Below, piece after piece: positions 8,172 through 15,557 of a stretch of 51,808 nucleotides of DNA. Position 1 is the stretch's first letter. Each line of letters starts with the position of its first letter. Origin of the DNA: a virus. A program made the position numbers and the translations under genes. The stretch covers positions 1 through 51,808 of the IMG/VR virus record IMGVR_UViG_3300030107_003389; one strand, given 5' to 3'. The notes under the pieces were generated by a model that saw only the letters and a list, made by a program, of their open reading frames with translations, was not told where the DNA came from and did not search any database.

Positions 8172-8690
8172 TTAGTTAGTATAGTTAGCGAAATCCCTAA
8201 GTCCTTATATATCACGACTTAGACACAATACCCATTCTAAAAAAATAGCCCAAGTATGTGTGCTCTTCTTTTTTTTGCATGATACCCCCCCCCTGACTTT
8301 GTTATAGGATTGAACTTTTTAGTTGAAATTCGCCCTAAGTGTTGATATTGTTGAACTTAGAGCCGAGCCTTAAAAGTGAGCCGATTAGTGCTCAGACTAT
8401 ATTTTTTGAGCACTTTTCGAGCCCTCCAAATCATCCAAATCATCAAATTAGCCCTCCTGAGCACCCTTACTTTACCGACGATAAAGCCAAATAATCCTTG
8501 CTTGTTGCTCCTCGTATATATAAGTTTGTTTAGTTGGAGGTAAACCCTCGACACCTCCGACGACACAATAAGAGTTCGAGGAAAGAATAGAGAGAAAAAC
8601 ATGAATAAGACACTTTTAGCGTCAGAAATACCGACGGAGAGCACAAGTTCTCCGATAGAGAAACTAAACATCCTAAGAGGAGGATATAAC

Positions 8691-9062
8691 ATGAAAAACG
8701 AGTTAATTAACGAAAATACGACGAAACTTATCGACGAGTGCCAATTTGGTTGTGCATTGGAGATAAGCGAGAACATCGAGGAGAAAGCGAGAATATTACA
8801 GGCTATGCTCGTCGAGAACTTAGACGGAACAATTAATGCCTTAGTCGAGGCTTATGAGAAGCCATGGGATTATAGCCGAGAGGTTGTGGTTGATTTAGTA
8901 TCGACAATCAAGGGCATTAACACTTTCGACTTTGTCGTCGAGCAAGGGGATTTTTGCGATATTTTCCGAGCAAATGAGACCTTGAACGAGGTTTTTATCG
9001 TCGATGCTACTGAGGATAAATATGAGTTTATCGACGAGAACTTCGGGGAGGACTTTGTTTAA
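8691..9062 (+). CDS. Hypothetical acidic early protein
   Basis: First early gene, 123 residues, acidic and helical, rich in Glu, Asp, Asn and Ile (LIDECQFGCALEISENIEEK). Family not recognised. ATG 8691 has AGAGGAGGA six bases upstream. The frame is open back to ATG 8601, so a 153-residue form or a 30-residue leader is possible. As first gene after the early promoter it may act at once on the host. Confidence 0.65.
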   Translation: MKNELINENTTKLIDECQFGCALEISENIEEKARILQAMLVENLDGTINALVEAYEKPWDYSREVVVDLVSTIKGINTFDFVVEQGDFCDIFRANETLNEVFIVDATEDKYEFIDENFGEDFV

Positions 9063-9351
9063 CCCGACGGCTTAACCGAGACAACGAGGCTTTGAGCACT
9101 TTGTATCGACAAGTGCCGAGAATTCGAGGGAAACCTCCGTCGAATACCCGACGGCTATTTCTCAGGGCTCAAATTCTGAGCACCGAGATAAGTGCACCCT
9201 TTATTGAGGGGAAAGTGAGGACTTACTGAGGAAAATTCGGCAAAAGCACGGCAAACTCCGTTCGCACGGGGAAGTGGGAACTTCCCTCCCTTTAAAAAGG
9301 ACTACGGAGCAAAATTAACGAAAATTCAAATAAACTATGAGGAGTTTAAAC
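9063..9351 (+). other. Structured 289-base non-coding gap
   Basis: No convincing gene. It is GC-richer than its surroundings and full of pairing. ATTCGAGG at 9122-9129 folds on a GAAA loop. CTCAG and CTGAG pair at 9161-9180. GGGAAGT-GGGA-ACTTCCC (9269-9286) has a GNRA-type loop, and CCTTT-AA-AAAGG lies at 9289-9300. ACCCGACGGCT is directly repeated at 9062-9072 and 9146-9156. This may be an untranslated leader of the next gene or a processed small RNA. Confidence 0.6.
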
Positions 9352-9771
9352 ATGAAAAACAACATTAACATCGAATTAATTAACGATAGCATTAAAACTG
9401 AGACAAATTGGCTCTTACTCGACGAGTTAGAGTTATATGAGTATGATAGTGAAATCCAAGAGAGTTTCCAATATCTTTCAGATATTAGAAATGGAGAGGA
9501 TTTTAAAGACTTGCCAAGAGATTTAAGGCTTGAAATAAAACAAATTCTCTTACAAGTAGAGATAGAGAGAGATAGTTTGGACTTCTTTCTTGATGATGCC
9601 GATAGTTTCATAAGGGAGAACTTTTGGGCTCTTGTATCAAACTTTGTTATCATCGGTAAAAAAGAGCAATTTATCAAACTTTGTTTAGATAAATTGAGCA
9701 TTTGCTTAGAGGACAAAGAGGATTTAATGTTTTTACAAACATTAAACCATTTATCTGAGGGCTCAAAATAG
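9352..9771 (+). CDS. Hypothetical acidic early protein
   Basis: Protein of 139 residues, acidic, mostly helical, with Leu-rich segments (LLLDELELYEYDSEIQ, LSICLEDKEDLMFLQ). It begins like the preceding early protein (MKN, then ELIN/IELIND), so the two may share a leader or be distant relatives. ATG 9352 is preceded by GAGGAG; an ATG five codons upstream is poorer. Function unknown. Confidence 0.6.
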   Translation: MKNNINIELINDSIKTETNWLLLDELELYEYDSEIQESFQYLSDIRNGEDFKDLPRDLRLEIKQILLQVEIERDSLDFFLDDADSFIRENFWALVSNFVIIGKKEQFIKLCLDKLSICLEDKEDLMFLQTLNHLSEGSK

Positions 9772-9823
9772 TTGCTACCATCAAAGATGGGAGCAAAAGT
9801 TAAAAGGGCTCAGTAGTAGTGCT

Positions 9824-9873
9824 CATGTTTAATCATATCTCTTTACTTTGTTTTTAGAGATATGATAAACATG
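9824..9873 (+). other. 18-bp hairpin before a short leader frame
   Basis: CATGTTT/AAACATG and ATCATATCTCT/AGAGATATGAT form an 18-bp stem with one bulged A (9831) and a 13-base T-rich loop (9843-9855). The 3' arm contains the ATG of the leader peptide at 9871, so folding would hide that start. Confidence 0.75.
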
Positions 9874-9921
9874 AAAACACTTAAAGCCGAGCAAAATCAA
9901 CCACTTATGGAGGACAAATAG
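9871..9921 (+). CDS. Possible 16-residue leader peptide
   Basis: MKTLKAEQNQPLMEDK, stop, one base, then the next gene's ATG. Its last codons GAG GAC AAA TAG are part of the conserved initiation block GGAGGACAAATARC found at three genes. A comparable mini-frame precedes 12051 but not 14957. The conserved item may therefore be the ribosome site, not the peptide. No SD is evident for this frame. Confidence 0.35.
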   Translation: MKTLKAEQNQPLMEDK

Positions 9922-9922
9922 C

Positions 9923-10114
9923 ATGAGTAAAAAGTATTCTTACAATAGTTTCGCCGACTTTGGAAAGGCATATAAACGAGGAGAATTGGGTAAAGACTTC
10001 TCGAAAACTCTTGCCGACAACAAGAGAAAACAAGAAAGTAAAAAGATTGTTAATAAGATGTCGGCTATTAGCCAAAATACTAACGACATTTTAAAATTCA
10101 TGGGGAGGAGATAA
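9923..10114 (+). CDS. Small basic hypothetical protein
   Basis: Protein of 63 residues, Lys-rich (GKDFSKTLADNKRKQESKK), predicted helical, no Cys. It starts from the conserved GGAGGACAAATAGC site, nine bases from GGAGG to ATG. Family not recognised; the charge suggests nucleic-acid or protein binding. Confidence 0.6.
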   Translation: MSKKYSYNSFADFGKAYKRGELGKDFSKTLADNKRKQESKKIVNKMSAISQNTNDILKFMGRR

Positions 10115-10115
10115 T

Positions 10116-10280
10116 ATGCCGAGAGAGATATTAGAATATATATTGGGCTTTGAAAACAAAGTTTTCAACGAGAAAACTCGAATTGAGGACTTTGAGGGTT
10201 TCTCCAAATGGATTTGGAGAACATATTACATTGACGATTTGGGAAATAAACAAACTTTGTTTGTTTGGGAGGAGAAATAA
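10116..10280 (+). CDS. Small hypothetical protein (54 residues)
   Basis: Compact aromatic-rich protein (FSKWIWRTYYIDDLGNKQ) that reads like a small beta domain. The ATG lies one base after the previous stop behind GGGGAGGAG, and its stop overlaps the next start as TAATG. The tight packing and strong site support a real gene despite its size. Confidence 0.6.
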   Translation: MPREILEYILGFENKVFNEKTRIEDFEGFSKWIWRTYYIDDLGNKQTLFVWEEK

Positions 10281-10729
10281 TGAGATTTATTAATAAAATG
10301 ATAGCCGAAGTAGTATCGAGGGAGCAAATAAAACCTATTGACATGGATAAGCACGATTTATCTATAAGTGATTTAGGTGCAGGGAGAATACCTTTATTTG
10401 CCGAGGATAATATGGGAAATTTCAACCTTTCAGACGAGGTTTTCGGTTATCAAATGGTGCGAAACATATTGACGATATGTAATCGTTATGATATGGACAT
10501 CATGAGAACAAAAATAATTGTTGAGCCCGTAGGTATAGTATGGAGTGAGGACATGCAACGAGAAAATAACGAGACTTTCGGTTGGGCTTATCAGGAGAGA
10601 GACGAAAACGGAGATATAGAATATCTCTACGATACTCGACTTTTTACTTACGAAGTAAGATATGCTCATGAGGAGGCACTTGTTCCAAGTGCTATAATTA
10701 TTAAGCAACGAGTAATAACCTATTGCTAA
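10280..10729 (+). CDS. Hypothetical protein
   Basis: Protein of 149 residues with an alternating beta-type C-terminal half (TKIIVEPVGIVWSEDMQ, LFTYEVRYAHEEALVPSAII) and a helical middle. Start at ATG 10280 (TAATG overlap, GGAGGAG upstream). No family recognised. It is part of the run of small early genes with short or no gaps. Confidence 0.65.
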   Translation: MRFINKMIAEVVSREQIKPIDMDKHDLSISDLGAGRIPLFAEDNMGNFNLSDEVFGYQMVRNILTICNRYDMDIMRTKIIVEPVGIVWSEDMQRENNETFGWAYQERDENGDIEYLYDTRLFTYEVRYAHEEALVPSAIIIKQRVITYC

Positions 10730-10750
10730 CATTAACAACGAGGAGTTAAA

Positions 10751-11107
10751 ATGAAAAATACACAAGAAATCGCAGACAATTTTCAAAGAAAATTTGAGAA
10801 AGAGGACTACCTCTCTTTCATGTTGGATGAGTTCATCCAATATTTAAAGGAGGCAAAAGAGGACGGACAAGACATCGAGGATGTCTTGAATAAATGGAGG
10901 TTAGATACCGACGAATATCTACCTTTCAATAGTTATTCGTTCCGAAAACTATGTTGGATTTTCATAAATGCTTTTGCATGGTGTCTAAAAGACACGGATT
11001 TCTCCGACATAGAGAATTACGAGGATATGGAGATGTATGTAAAGATTATTCAGGGAGATTGGCATTGGCAAGACGACATGGATAATATCAACGAGGAGGA
11101 TAAATAA
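10751..11107 (+). CDS. Hypothetical acidic protein
   Basis: Protein of 118 residues, strongly acidic (tail WQDDMDNINEEDK), all-helical by appearance, with a hydrophobic core (FRKLCWIFINAFAWCL). Good GAGGAG site before ATG 10751. Strongly acidic small early proteins are often DNA mimics or inhibitors of host enzymes, but that is only a guess here. Confidence 0.6.
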   Translation: MKNTQEIADNFQRKFEKEDYLSFMLDEFIQYLKEAKEDGQDIEDVLNKWRLDTDEYLPFNSYSFRKLCWIFINAFAWCLKDTDFSDIENYEDMEMYVKIIQGDWHWQDDMDNINEEDK

Positions 11108-11108
11108 C

Positions 11109-11459
11109 ATGAAGTTAATTACGAAAGAAATTCAAAAGAAATTAGACGGAAATCTCAAACTCGACGAGTTTGAAAGAAAACCTTATCTTAAATTATTTAA
11201 TCCGTGTGGACAAGCAACATGGCTTATTTCCGAGCATAATAAGGAAACTGGTTTAATGTTCGGCTTGTGTGATTTAGGACAAGGATTTGTCGAGTATGGA
11301 TATGTTAGCATCTATGAAATAGAGGCTATTGAACTTCCGTTTGGGTTATCTATCGAGAGAGATAAGTTTTTTAAACCAAAAACTACATTAAAAGGTTATT
11401 TAGACGAAATAAATGAGAAAGCCGAGGACGGCTATCCAACTATTATGTCGGTAGCATAA
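11109..11459 (+). CDS. DUF2958 protein
   Basis: Protein of 116 residues. KLFNPCGQATWLISE, FGLCDLGQGFVEYGYVSIYEI and FGLSIERDKFFKP, with a closing TLKGYLDEI, match the DUF2958 family, known from conjugative elements, plasmids and phages. The biochemical role is unknown; the family often sits with anti-restriction and conjugation genes. One base separates it from the preceding stop, and its stop overlaps the next ATG as TAATG. Confidence 0.85.
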   Translation: MKLITKEIQKKLDGNLKLDEFERKPYLKLFNPCGQATWLISEHNKETGLMFGLCDLGQGFVEYGYVSIYEIEAIELPFGLSIERDKFFKPKTTLKGYLDEINEKAEDGYPTIMSVA

Positions 11460-11539
11460 TGATATACTTAGAACTATTTGTATTTGCACTATCTATGATA
11501 GTGATATGGGAAATAAACAAAGCAATATGGAGAGATTAA
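11459..11539 (+). CDS. 26-residue membrane peptide
   Basis: One hydrophobic span (LELFVFALSMIVIW) followed by a short basic tail. It starts by TAATG overlap with DUF2958 and ends two bases before the next ATG. Its own coding sequence supplies GGAGAG, the SD of the next gene. It could be a real micro-protein or a coupling frame. Confidence 0.45.
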   Translation: MIYLELFVFALSMIVIWEINKAIWRD

Positions 11540-11541
11540 AC

Positions 11542-11835
11542 ATGATACAAGCACAAGAAGTAAAAGAAAACGATATAATTGTTCAGGCTTTGCCTGATGA
11601 GGTTATCGAGAAAGAAATAATCGAAGTTTCATCCATTTATGGAGATATAATGAGCAAATTTCAACTCATAGAAGTAATTGTTCATCAACTAAGAGAACAA
11701 CACGAGCAAGAATTGAGGGCTCAGGAGTTTATCGACATGGAACTTTATATTCCTAACGAGGATGATGAATACGAAAAAATACAAAGTATGGGATACTTTG
11801 ACGGCGATGATTTTATCATCGGAGAGGAGGAGTAA
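11542..11835 (+). CDS. Hypothetical acidic protein
   Basis: Protein of 97 residues, acidic at the end (FDGDDFIIGEEE), with a helix (QLIEVIVHQLREQHEQELRA). ATG 11542 follows GGAGAG; an upstream in-frame ATG at 11506 is within the micro-protein and lacks a site. Family not recognised. Confidence 0.6.
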   Translation: MIQAQEVKENDIIVQALPDEVIEKEIIEVSSIYGDIMSKFQLIEVIVHQLREQHEQELRAQEFIDMELYIPNEDDEYEKIQSMGYFDGDDFIIGEEE

Positions 11836-11836
11836 T

Positions 11837-11995
11837 ATGAGCACTTGGAATATATGTTGGCTATTCATAGGCTTACAATTCGCAGGGCTATTCCTTGGAG
11901 TAGCGACGGATATGGTGCACGAGTTTAACACGATTGCATATCCTACATTAGTGCTCATGTTTTTATTAATAATGCTCACTAAGTATTTAGTATGA
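11837..11995 (+). CDS. 52-residue protein with two membrane spans
   Basis: Two hydrophobic segments (ICWLFIGLQFAGLFLGV and YPTLVLMFLLIMLTKYL) with a short acidic link. GGAGGAG four bases before ATG. Its 3' end lies in the hairpin at 11968-12003. It could act as an early membrane effector such as superinfection exclusion; function unknown. Confidence 0.6.
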   Translation: MSTWNICWLFIGLQFAGLFLGVATDMVHEFNTIAYPTLVLMFLLIMLTKYLV

Positions 11996-12003
11996 GCATT
12001 ATT
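11968..12003 (+). other. 15-bp hairpin before the AAA+ gene
   Basis: AATAATGCTC plus ACTAA pairs with TTAGT plus GAGCATTATT, with a two-base bulge and a GTAT loop. It covers the stop codon of the preceding gene and is followed by an A-run, a mini-frame and the conserved initiation block. It may cut translation or transcription, or protect the 5' end of the downstream message. Confidence 0.7.
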
Positions 12004-12010
12004 AAAAAAC

Positions 12011-12049
12011 ATGAACAACAAAATTTCAACCAATTTGGAGGACAAATAG
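12011..12049 (+). CDS. Possible 12-residue leader peptide
   Basis: MNNKISTNLEDK, stop, one base, then ATG 12051. Its ending (EDK-stop) and the nucleotide block match the mini-frame at 9871. No clear SD of its own. Confidence 0.33.
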   Translation: MNNKISTNLEDK

Positions 12050-12050
12050 C

Positions 12051-13457
12051 ATGATTGTCGATAATAAATCAACTGAATTACAAAATCACGGAGGAACAGG
12101 CATGGAGAATAATATTCCGTCGGCTAATGAGATGTCGAACATGAAAGTAAAGTCGGAACTTCGCCCTATGATGAGAAAACTCGTCGATGTTTTACAAAAA
12201 GAGGGCTTAGCAAGTCGTAAAGATTGCTCAGATTACCGATACCAAATCAAAATGGGTAGCAAAAGTCAAATTATGGACTTAGCCAACAAGTTAAGTGAAC
12301 TATATGGAGATGCATTGGAAAATTTGCAACCTAATCAACCTAATCAACCTACACAACCTACACAAAAAGACGGCTCAGGCATAAAATTTAAGCCTCAGGG
12401 AAATGAAAAATCCGACGGAGATGATACTTCTTATGGAGGTAGAATAAATAATGTCGAGCAAAAAGTCGATGATTTAGCCGAAATGATAGCCAATGGGATG
12501 ATGCAAATTAAACCTAACGAGGTTAAAGATAATAACGGAGACGAATTAAAACACTTCCAATTCGATACCATAAAACTTATGTTGGAGGAGAATAAACAAG
12601 TGCTCTTAGTCGGAGATGCAGGTAGTGGTAAGACATACTTGGGTAAGCAATTAGCATCGGCATTGAATTGTGAGAATTTCCACTCGTTATCGCTTACCTC
12701 AGGGATGAGTGAGAGCCACATCACAGGTAGGATGAACATCGAGGGAACTTTCCTCACTCCTGAATTTATGCATATCGTCGAAAATGGAGGTTTAATTCTA
12801 CTCGACGAATTTGATAACGGAGATACTGATGTATTAGTCGGCTTAAATAGTTTATTAGCCAACGGCTTTATATCATGTCCTTTGAGAACAGGCAACGAAA
12901 TGGCAATTAGACACGAGGATTGTTATATTGTATGTAGTGCTAATACATGGGGTAATGCCAACTCAGGAAATATGTATGTGAGAAAACAACTCGACGGAGC
13001 AACTCTCGATAGATTTGTGTGCTCAAAGGTAGAAGTCGGAAATGATAGACGAATTACACATCGAATAATGGGCTTATCAGGAGATAATTGCGAAGTTCAG
13101 GAATATCCTGAATTAGAAATGCTATCGACATTAGAGAGACAAAATGCAGATTTACATGTCGGTAAATTAATGGAGATTTTCGATACCATAAAACAATATA
13201 CACTCAAACCTAACATGCAAATCAGACAAATGTGCTCGAATAGAGCCTATGAACAAGGTGCAAAATTAGTTAGACGAGGTATAACTCCTAACCAAGTGCT
13301 CAAACTATACCTACAAAATTGGACTGACGATGAATTAAAACGAATAGGTGTAGAGAGAGATAGAGCAAACGAGTTTTTCGGAGTAATATCGTATAATATT
13401 AATGAAAAAGAGTTCTTTAACGGAGTTAAAGACACACAAGGAGAGAACAATGAGTAG
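12051..13457 (+). CDS. MoxR/CobS-type AAA+ ATPase
   Basis: Protein of 468 residues. Residues 1-90 are a helical domain and 93-105 a Gln/Pro/Asn linker. The AAA+ core has Walker A GDAGSGKT (188-195), Walker B LILLDEFD (248-255) and a sensor-like IVCSANTWG. This is the MoxR/CobS style; marine phages often carry relatives labelled CobS. Such ATPases work with a VWA-type partner, and the next gene fits. The job is probably remodelling a protein or metal complex; the target is unknown. It starts at the shared GGAGGACAAATAGC site; ATG 12102 with GGAGGAAC is an alternative. Confidence 0.85.
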   Translation: MIVDNKSTELQNHGGTGMENNIPSANEMSNMKVKSELRPMMRKLVDVLQKEGLASRKDCSDYRYQIKMGSKSQIMDLANKLSELYGDALENLQPNQPNQPTQPTQKDGSGIKFKPQGNEKSDGDDTSYGGRINNVEQKVDDLAEMIANGMMQIKPNEVKDNNGDELKHFQFDTIKLMLEENKQVLLVGDAGSGKTYLGKQLASALNCENFHSLSLTSGMSESHITGRMNIEGTFLTPEFMHIVENGGLILLDEFDNGDTDVLVGLNSLLANGFISCPLRTGNEMAIRHEDCYIVCSANTWGNANSGNMYVRKQLDGATLDRFVCSKVEVGNDRRITHRIMGLSGDNCEVQEYPELEMLSTLERQNADLHVGKLMEIFDTIKQYTLKPNMQIRQMCSNRAYEQGAKLVRRGITPNQVLKLYLQNWTDDELKRIGVERDRANEFFGVISYNINEKEFFNGVKDTQGENNE

Positions 13458-14496
13458 AGGTAGTAGAGACGGATTTAGCCCTCAGGTAAATGATATTAAT
13501 CGCCCTTTGACGAGTAATCGCATAGTAAATGTATCACACAAGTTTCCAAATCTAAAAGATGTAGAAACTTCCTATGGGTATAATCCTACGGAGGTATATA
13601 ACTTTACCTATGGAAGTTTGAACGAGTTTATCGACGAATTAGTGTTCGATAGTTATAACGGAGACTATGATTGGTTTAATACTACTGGTTATCATAGTAG
13701 AAAGGGTAGGTATAGCGATTTTGAGACTACTCTCGACATAAATAGTAGACAAAAGATGCTCAAATGTATAAATCAGGGCTATACCTCTCCTAAACTTTGG
13801 GATGAATACATAACGAGGAAACAAGACATAATTGCCTCTCCTGAATTTGTTAATAAATTGGGCTCAATAGGTATTGATTGTCGTCGTAAAAGACAACGAG
13901 ATTTATCAGGCACTATCATAAACATTGACAAATACATGGGGGGAGAGGAGTGTATGGAGAGCATGAAAAGACAAAATAGCCAACGATGTATTAGGTTTTT
14001 TATCGATTATGCTCAGTCCTCAGGAGAGAACACAATGAGATTAACCAATAAAGTAATTATGGCAGTAGCAATATGTGAGAAAATTGAACAATTAGGGTTT
14101 GCTACCGAAATTTATTTCGGAGAAATTAGTCGCCCTACATTTAATAAGAGAACATCTTTTGAAAGCATGGGAAAGTTTAGTTGGGATAGCGACACTCATC
14201 CTATTACATGTTGGAAAATATTGGCTAAGCCCTCAGGAGTTAAAATCGACGAAACTTATCTATGCAACTATTCCTTGACTGGAATATTTAGAGATTTGTT
14301 TTTCGATTGGAGTAAAAATTGCTTAGCAACTACCGATAGTATCGGAACTCCTATGTATCACTTAATAAAACCAAGTGAAAATCAGGAGTTATACAAGCAG
14401 ATTAGCGATAGCGATATATACATCGGACACGGAGCAACATTTCAAACTCTCATAACAAATGTAGTAGGTTATGTAAATGAGGGCTCAGATGAATAA
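13450..14496 (+). CDS. Probable partner of the AAA+ ATPase (VWA/CobT-like position)
   Basis: Protein of 348 residues, starting eight bases inside the ATPase gene behind AAGGAGAG. The C-terminal half resembles a Rossmann-type VWA fold: strand IRFFIDYAQSSG, a helix with a long AICEKIEQLGFATEIYFG strand-helix pattern, and IYIGHGATFQTL at the end. A clear DxSxS metal site is not visible; SGEN may be a changed version. MoxR ATPases nearly always pair with VWA proteins, so the pair probably works as a unit. Family name uncertain; possibly DUF7192. Confidence 0.62.
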   Translation: MSRGSRDGFSPQVNDINRPLTSNRIVNVSHKFPNLKDVETSYGYNPTEVYNFTYGSLNEFIDELVFDSYNGDYDWFNTTGYHSRKGRYSDFETTLDINSRQKMLKCINQGYTSPKLWDEYITRKQDIIASPEFVNKLGSIGIDCRRKRQRDLSGTIINIDKYMGGEECMESMKRQNSQRCIRFFIDYAQSSGENTMRLTNKVIMAVAICEKIEQLGFATEIYFGEISRPTFNKRTSFESMGKFSWDSDTHPITCWKILAKPSGVKIDETYLCNYSLTGIFRDLFFDWSKNCLATTDSIGTPMYHLIKPSENQELYKQISDSDIYIGHGATFQTLITNVVGYVNEGSDE

Positions 14497-14899
14497 AAGA
14501 ACTCTTAAATTAACCATACCACAGGTAAATGTGTTCCACCATTTACCATGGGTATCGGTTAATATTAAGAAAGTGAGCACTTTTTTGAGCACTAATACTT
14601 ATTCTTTCTTTGCTTCGCTTGTGAAAACAAGCAAAGCAAGAATAAGCATAGAGGCATGTGTGTTAAATAATTTGCTCACACAAAAAGTGGTGAGTAAATT
14701 ATCGCATGATGCTCGTGTTATACTCACGAGGCTTTTATATGAATTTGTAAAGCATACATGCCGAAGTATACTTCGGCAAAGTATTGCTAACAAATCATAT
14801 ACTATTGAGCATCCCTTCGAGAGTTTATTTTTGGATATTAGTCCAAAAATAAAACAAGAATATACCGACAAACGAAAATCTATTATTATTATTATTTAA
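14489..14899 (+). CDS. Hypothetical frame running through the hairpin array
   Basis: An open frame of 136 codons from ATG 14489, overlapping the preceding stop, to the last hairpin. Its length in such AT-rich DNA is unlikely by chance, but composition is odd (Ser, Ile and Lys rich, ending in five Ile). It has no good SD, and a 90-codon frame is open on the opposite strand because the DNA is palindromic. It may be a real basic protein whose message is highly folded, or no gene at all. Confidence 0.38.
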   Translation: MNKRTLKLTIPQVNVFHHLPWVSVNIKKVSTFLSTNTYSFFASLVKTSKARISIEACVLNNLLTQKVVSKLSHDARVILTRLLYEFVKHTCRSILRQSIANKSYTIEHPFESLFLDISPKIKQEYTDKRKSIIIII

Positions 14900-14931
14900 T
14901 TATTTATGTTTTATAAATAATAATAATAATA
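14510..14931 (+). other. Array of consecutive hairpins
   Basis: Seven stems in 420 bases. They are: 14510-14562 (TTAACC/GGTTAA, ATACC/GGTAT, inner GGTAAATG/CATTTACC); 14598-14646 (outer 9 bp, GAAA loop); 14667-14702 (13 bp, A-rich loop); 14712-14730 (CTCGTG/CACGAG); and 14737-14800 (long rod with perfect core TGCCGAAGTATACTTCGGCA at 14759-14778). The last two are 14824-14853 (12 perfect bp) and 14881-14931 (18 perfect bp of TTA/TAA triplets). The stems differ in sequence, so this is not a simple repeat array. The last stem lies just before an SD. Confidence 0.8.
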
Positions 14932-14956
14932 AAAACCTTTTAGGAGGACAAATAAC

Positions 14957-15229
14957 ATGGCGAAATTTAGAATATCAATATCCGTTCCAATAGATTGGAA
15001 CATAGATGAGTTGCCAAGTGATTACACATGGGAAACTGATATAGAGGCAGACAACGAGGATGATGCCTATGATAAAGGCTACGAGGAAGTCGAGGATAGT
15101 CTCGATGTAAGTAGTGTTTATGATGAACTATACGAGGAAATGCATAATGCTTGTATATATTTAGACGGACAATACGATTGTGATTTTACTGAGTATGTAG
15201 AAGTAAGAGAAATCAAGGAGAAAAAATGA
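14957..15229 (+). CDS. Hypothetical very acidic protein
   Basis: Protein of 90 residues with about one third Asp/Glu (ETDIEADNEDDAYDKGYEEV), short beta-like start (FRISISVPIDW). Third gene to use the GGAGGACAAATARCATG site. Possibly a DNA-mimic type early inhibitor; that is inference from charge only. Confidence 0.6.
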   Translation: MAKFRISISVPIDWNIDELPSDYTWETDIEADNEDDAYDKGYEEVEDSLDVSSVYDELYEEMHNACIYLDGQYDCDFTEYVEVREIKEKK

Positions 15230-15420
15230 GATTAACCGAAAAAGAATTGACACAATTACACGAATTGTTAGACAAGGCATGTGTTCTTTGGCAATACTAT
15301 GAAAAAGAACATGTAGATATTAATGATGAAATGTCTGACGATGAGTGGGAAAGTTTTGTCGATGAAAAACAAGATGCTTTTGCTATTGCTTGTGAAAGTG
15401 CATTGGAGGATATACAATGA
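15226..15420 (+). CDS. Small acidic helical protein
   Basis: Protein of 64 residues, helical and acidic, coupled by ATGA overlap with the gene before and the gene after; the upstream AAGGAGAAAAA serves as SD. Family not recognised. Confidence 0.6.
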   Translation: MRLTEKELTQLHELLDKACVLWQYYEKEHVDINDEMSDDEWESFVDEKQDAFAIACESALEDIQ

Positions 15421-15557
15421 GACATTACTGGTATGATGCAGATGCAGATATAATGTATGTAGCATGTTTACAATGGCATGATTTGTTAATAATGTTAGTA
15501 TTACCAATTATGTGTTGGGAATTATGTAAATGGTTAAAAAGGACATTAAAGCCGTGA
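15417..15557 (+). CDS. 46-residue single-span membrane protein
   Basis: A His/Tyr/Asp-rich start (RHYWYDADADIMY), one hydrophobic segment (HDLLIMLVLPIMCW) and a basic tail (CKWLKRTLKP), so N-out, C-in by the positive-inside rule. It begins by ATGA overlap and overlaps the next gene by 28 bases. Confidence 0.5.
   Translation: MRHYWYDADADIMYVACLQWHDLLIMLVLPIMCWELCKWLKRTLKP

Larger units (their letters stand above)
8020..8690. other. Divergent intergenic control region
   Basis: A 671-base gap between the divergent blocks. From left to right it holds a possible minus-strand promoter, an A/T tract, a plus-strand promoter (8101-8129), two palindromes (8130-8146, 8155-8171), repeated GTTAG words up to 8188, a T8 run and a C9 run (8285-8293). 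Then comes a 400-base leader with hairpins: arms AGTGCTCA and TGAGCACT around 8389-8414, GGAGGT and ACCTCC around 8536-8558, CGGAGA and TCTCCG around 8635-8654. Repeated short words in AT-rich DNA also make this a candidate replication origin; I cannot prove that. Confidence 0.7.

Noticed and set aside
8357-8776. 139-codon minus-strand frame
   Set aside because: Antisense to the early leader and the first early gene, no SD, composition like a reversed early gene.
14599-14871. 90-codon frame on the minus strand in the hairpin array
   Set aside because: It mirrors the plus-strand text because the DNA is palindromic (CRSILR on both strands) and has no SD; it lies antisense in a plus-strand block.
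14510-14931. CRISPR array
   Set aside because: The stems differ in sequence and length and there are no equal spacers.
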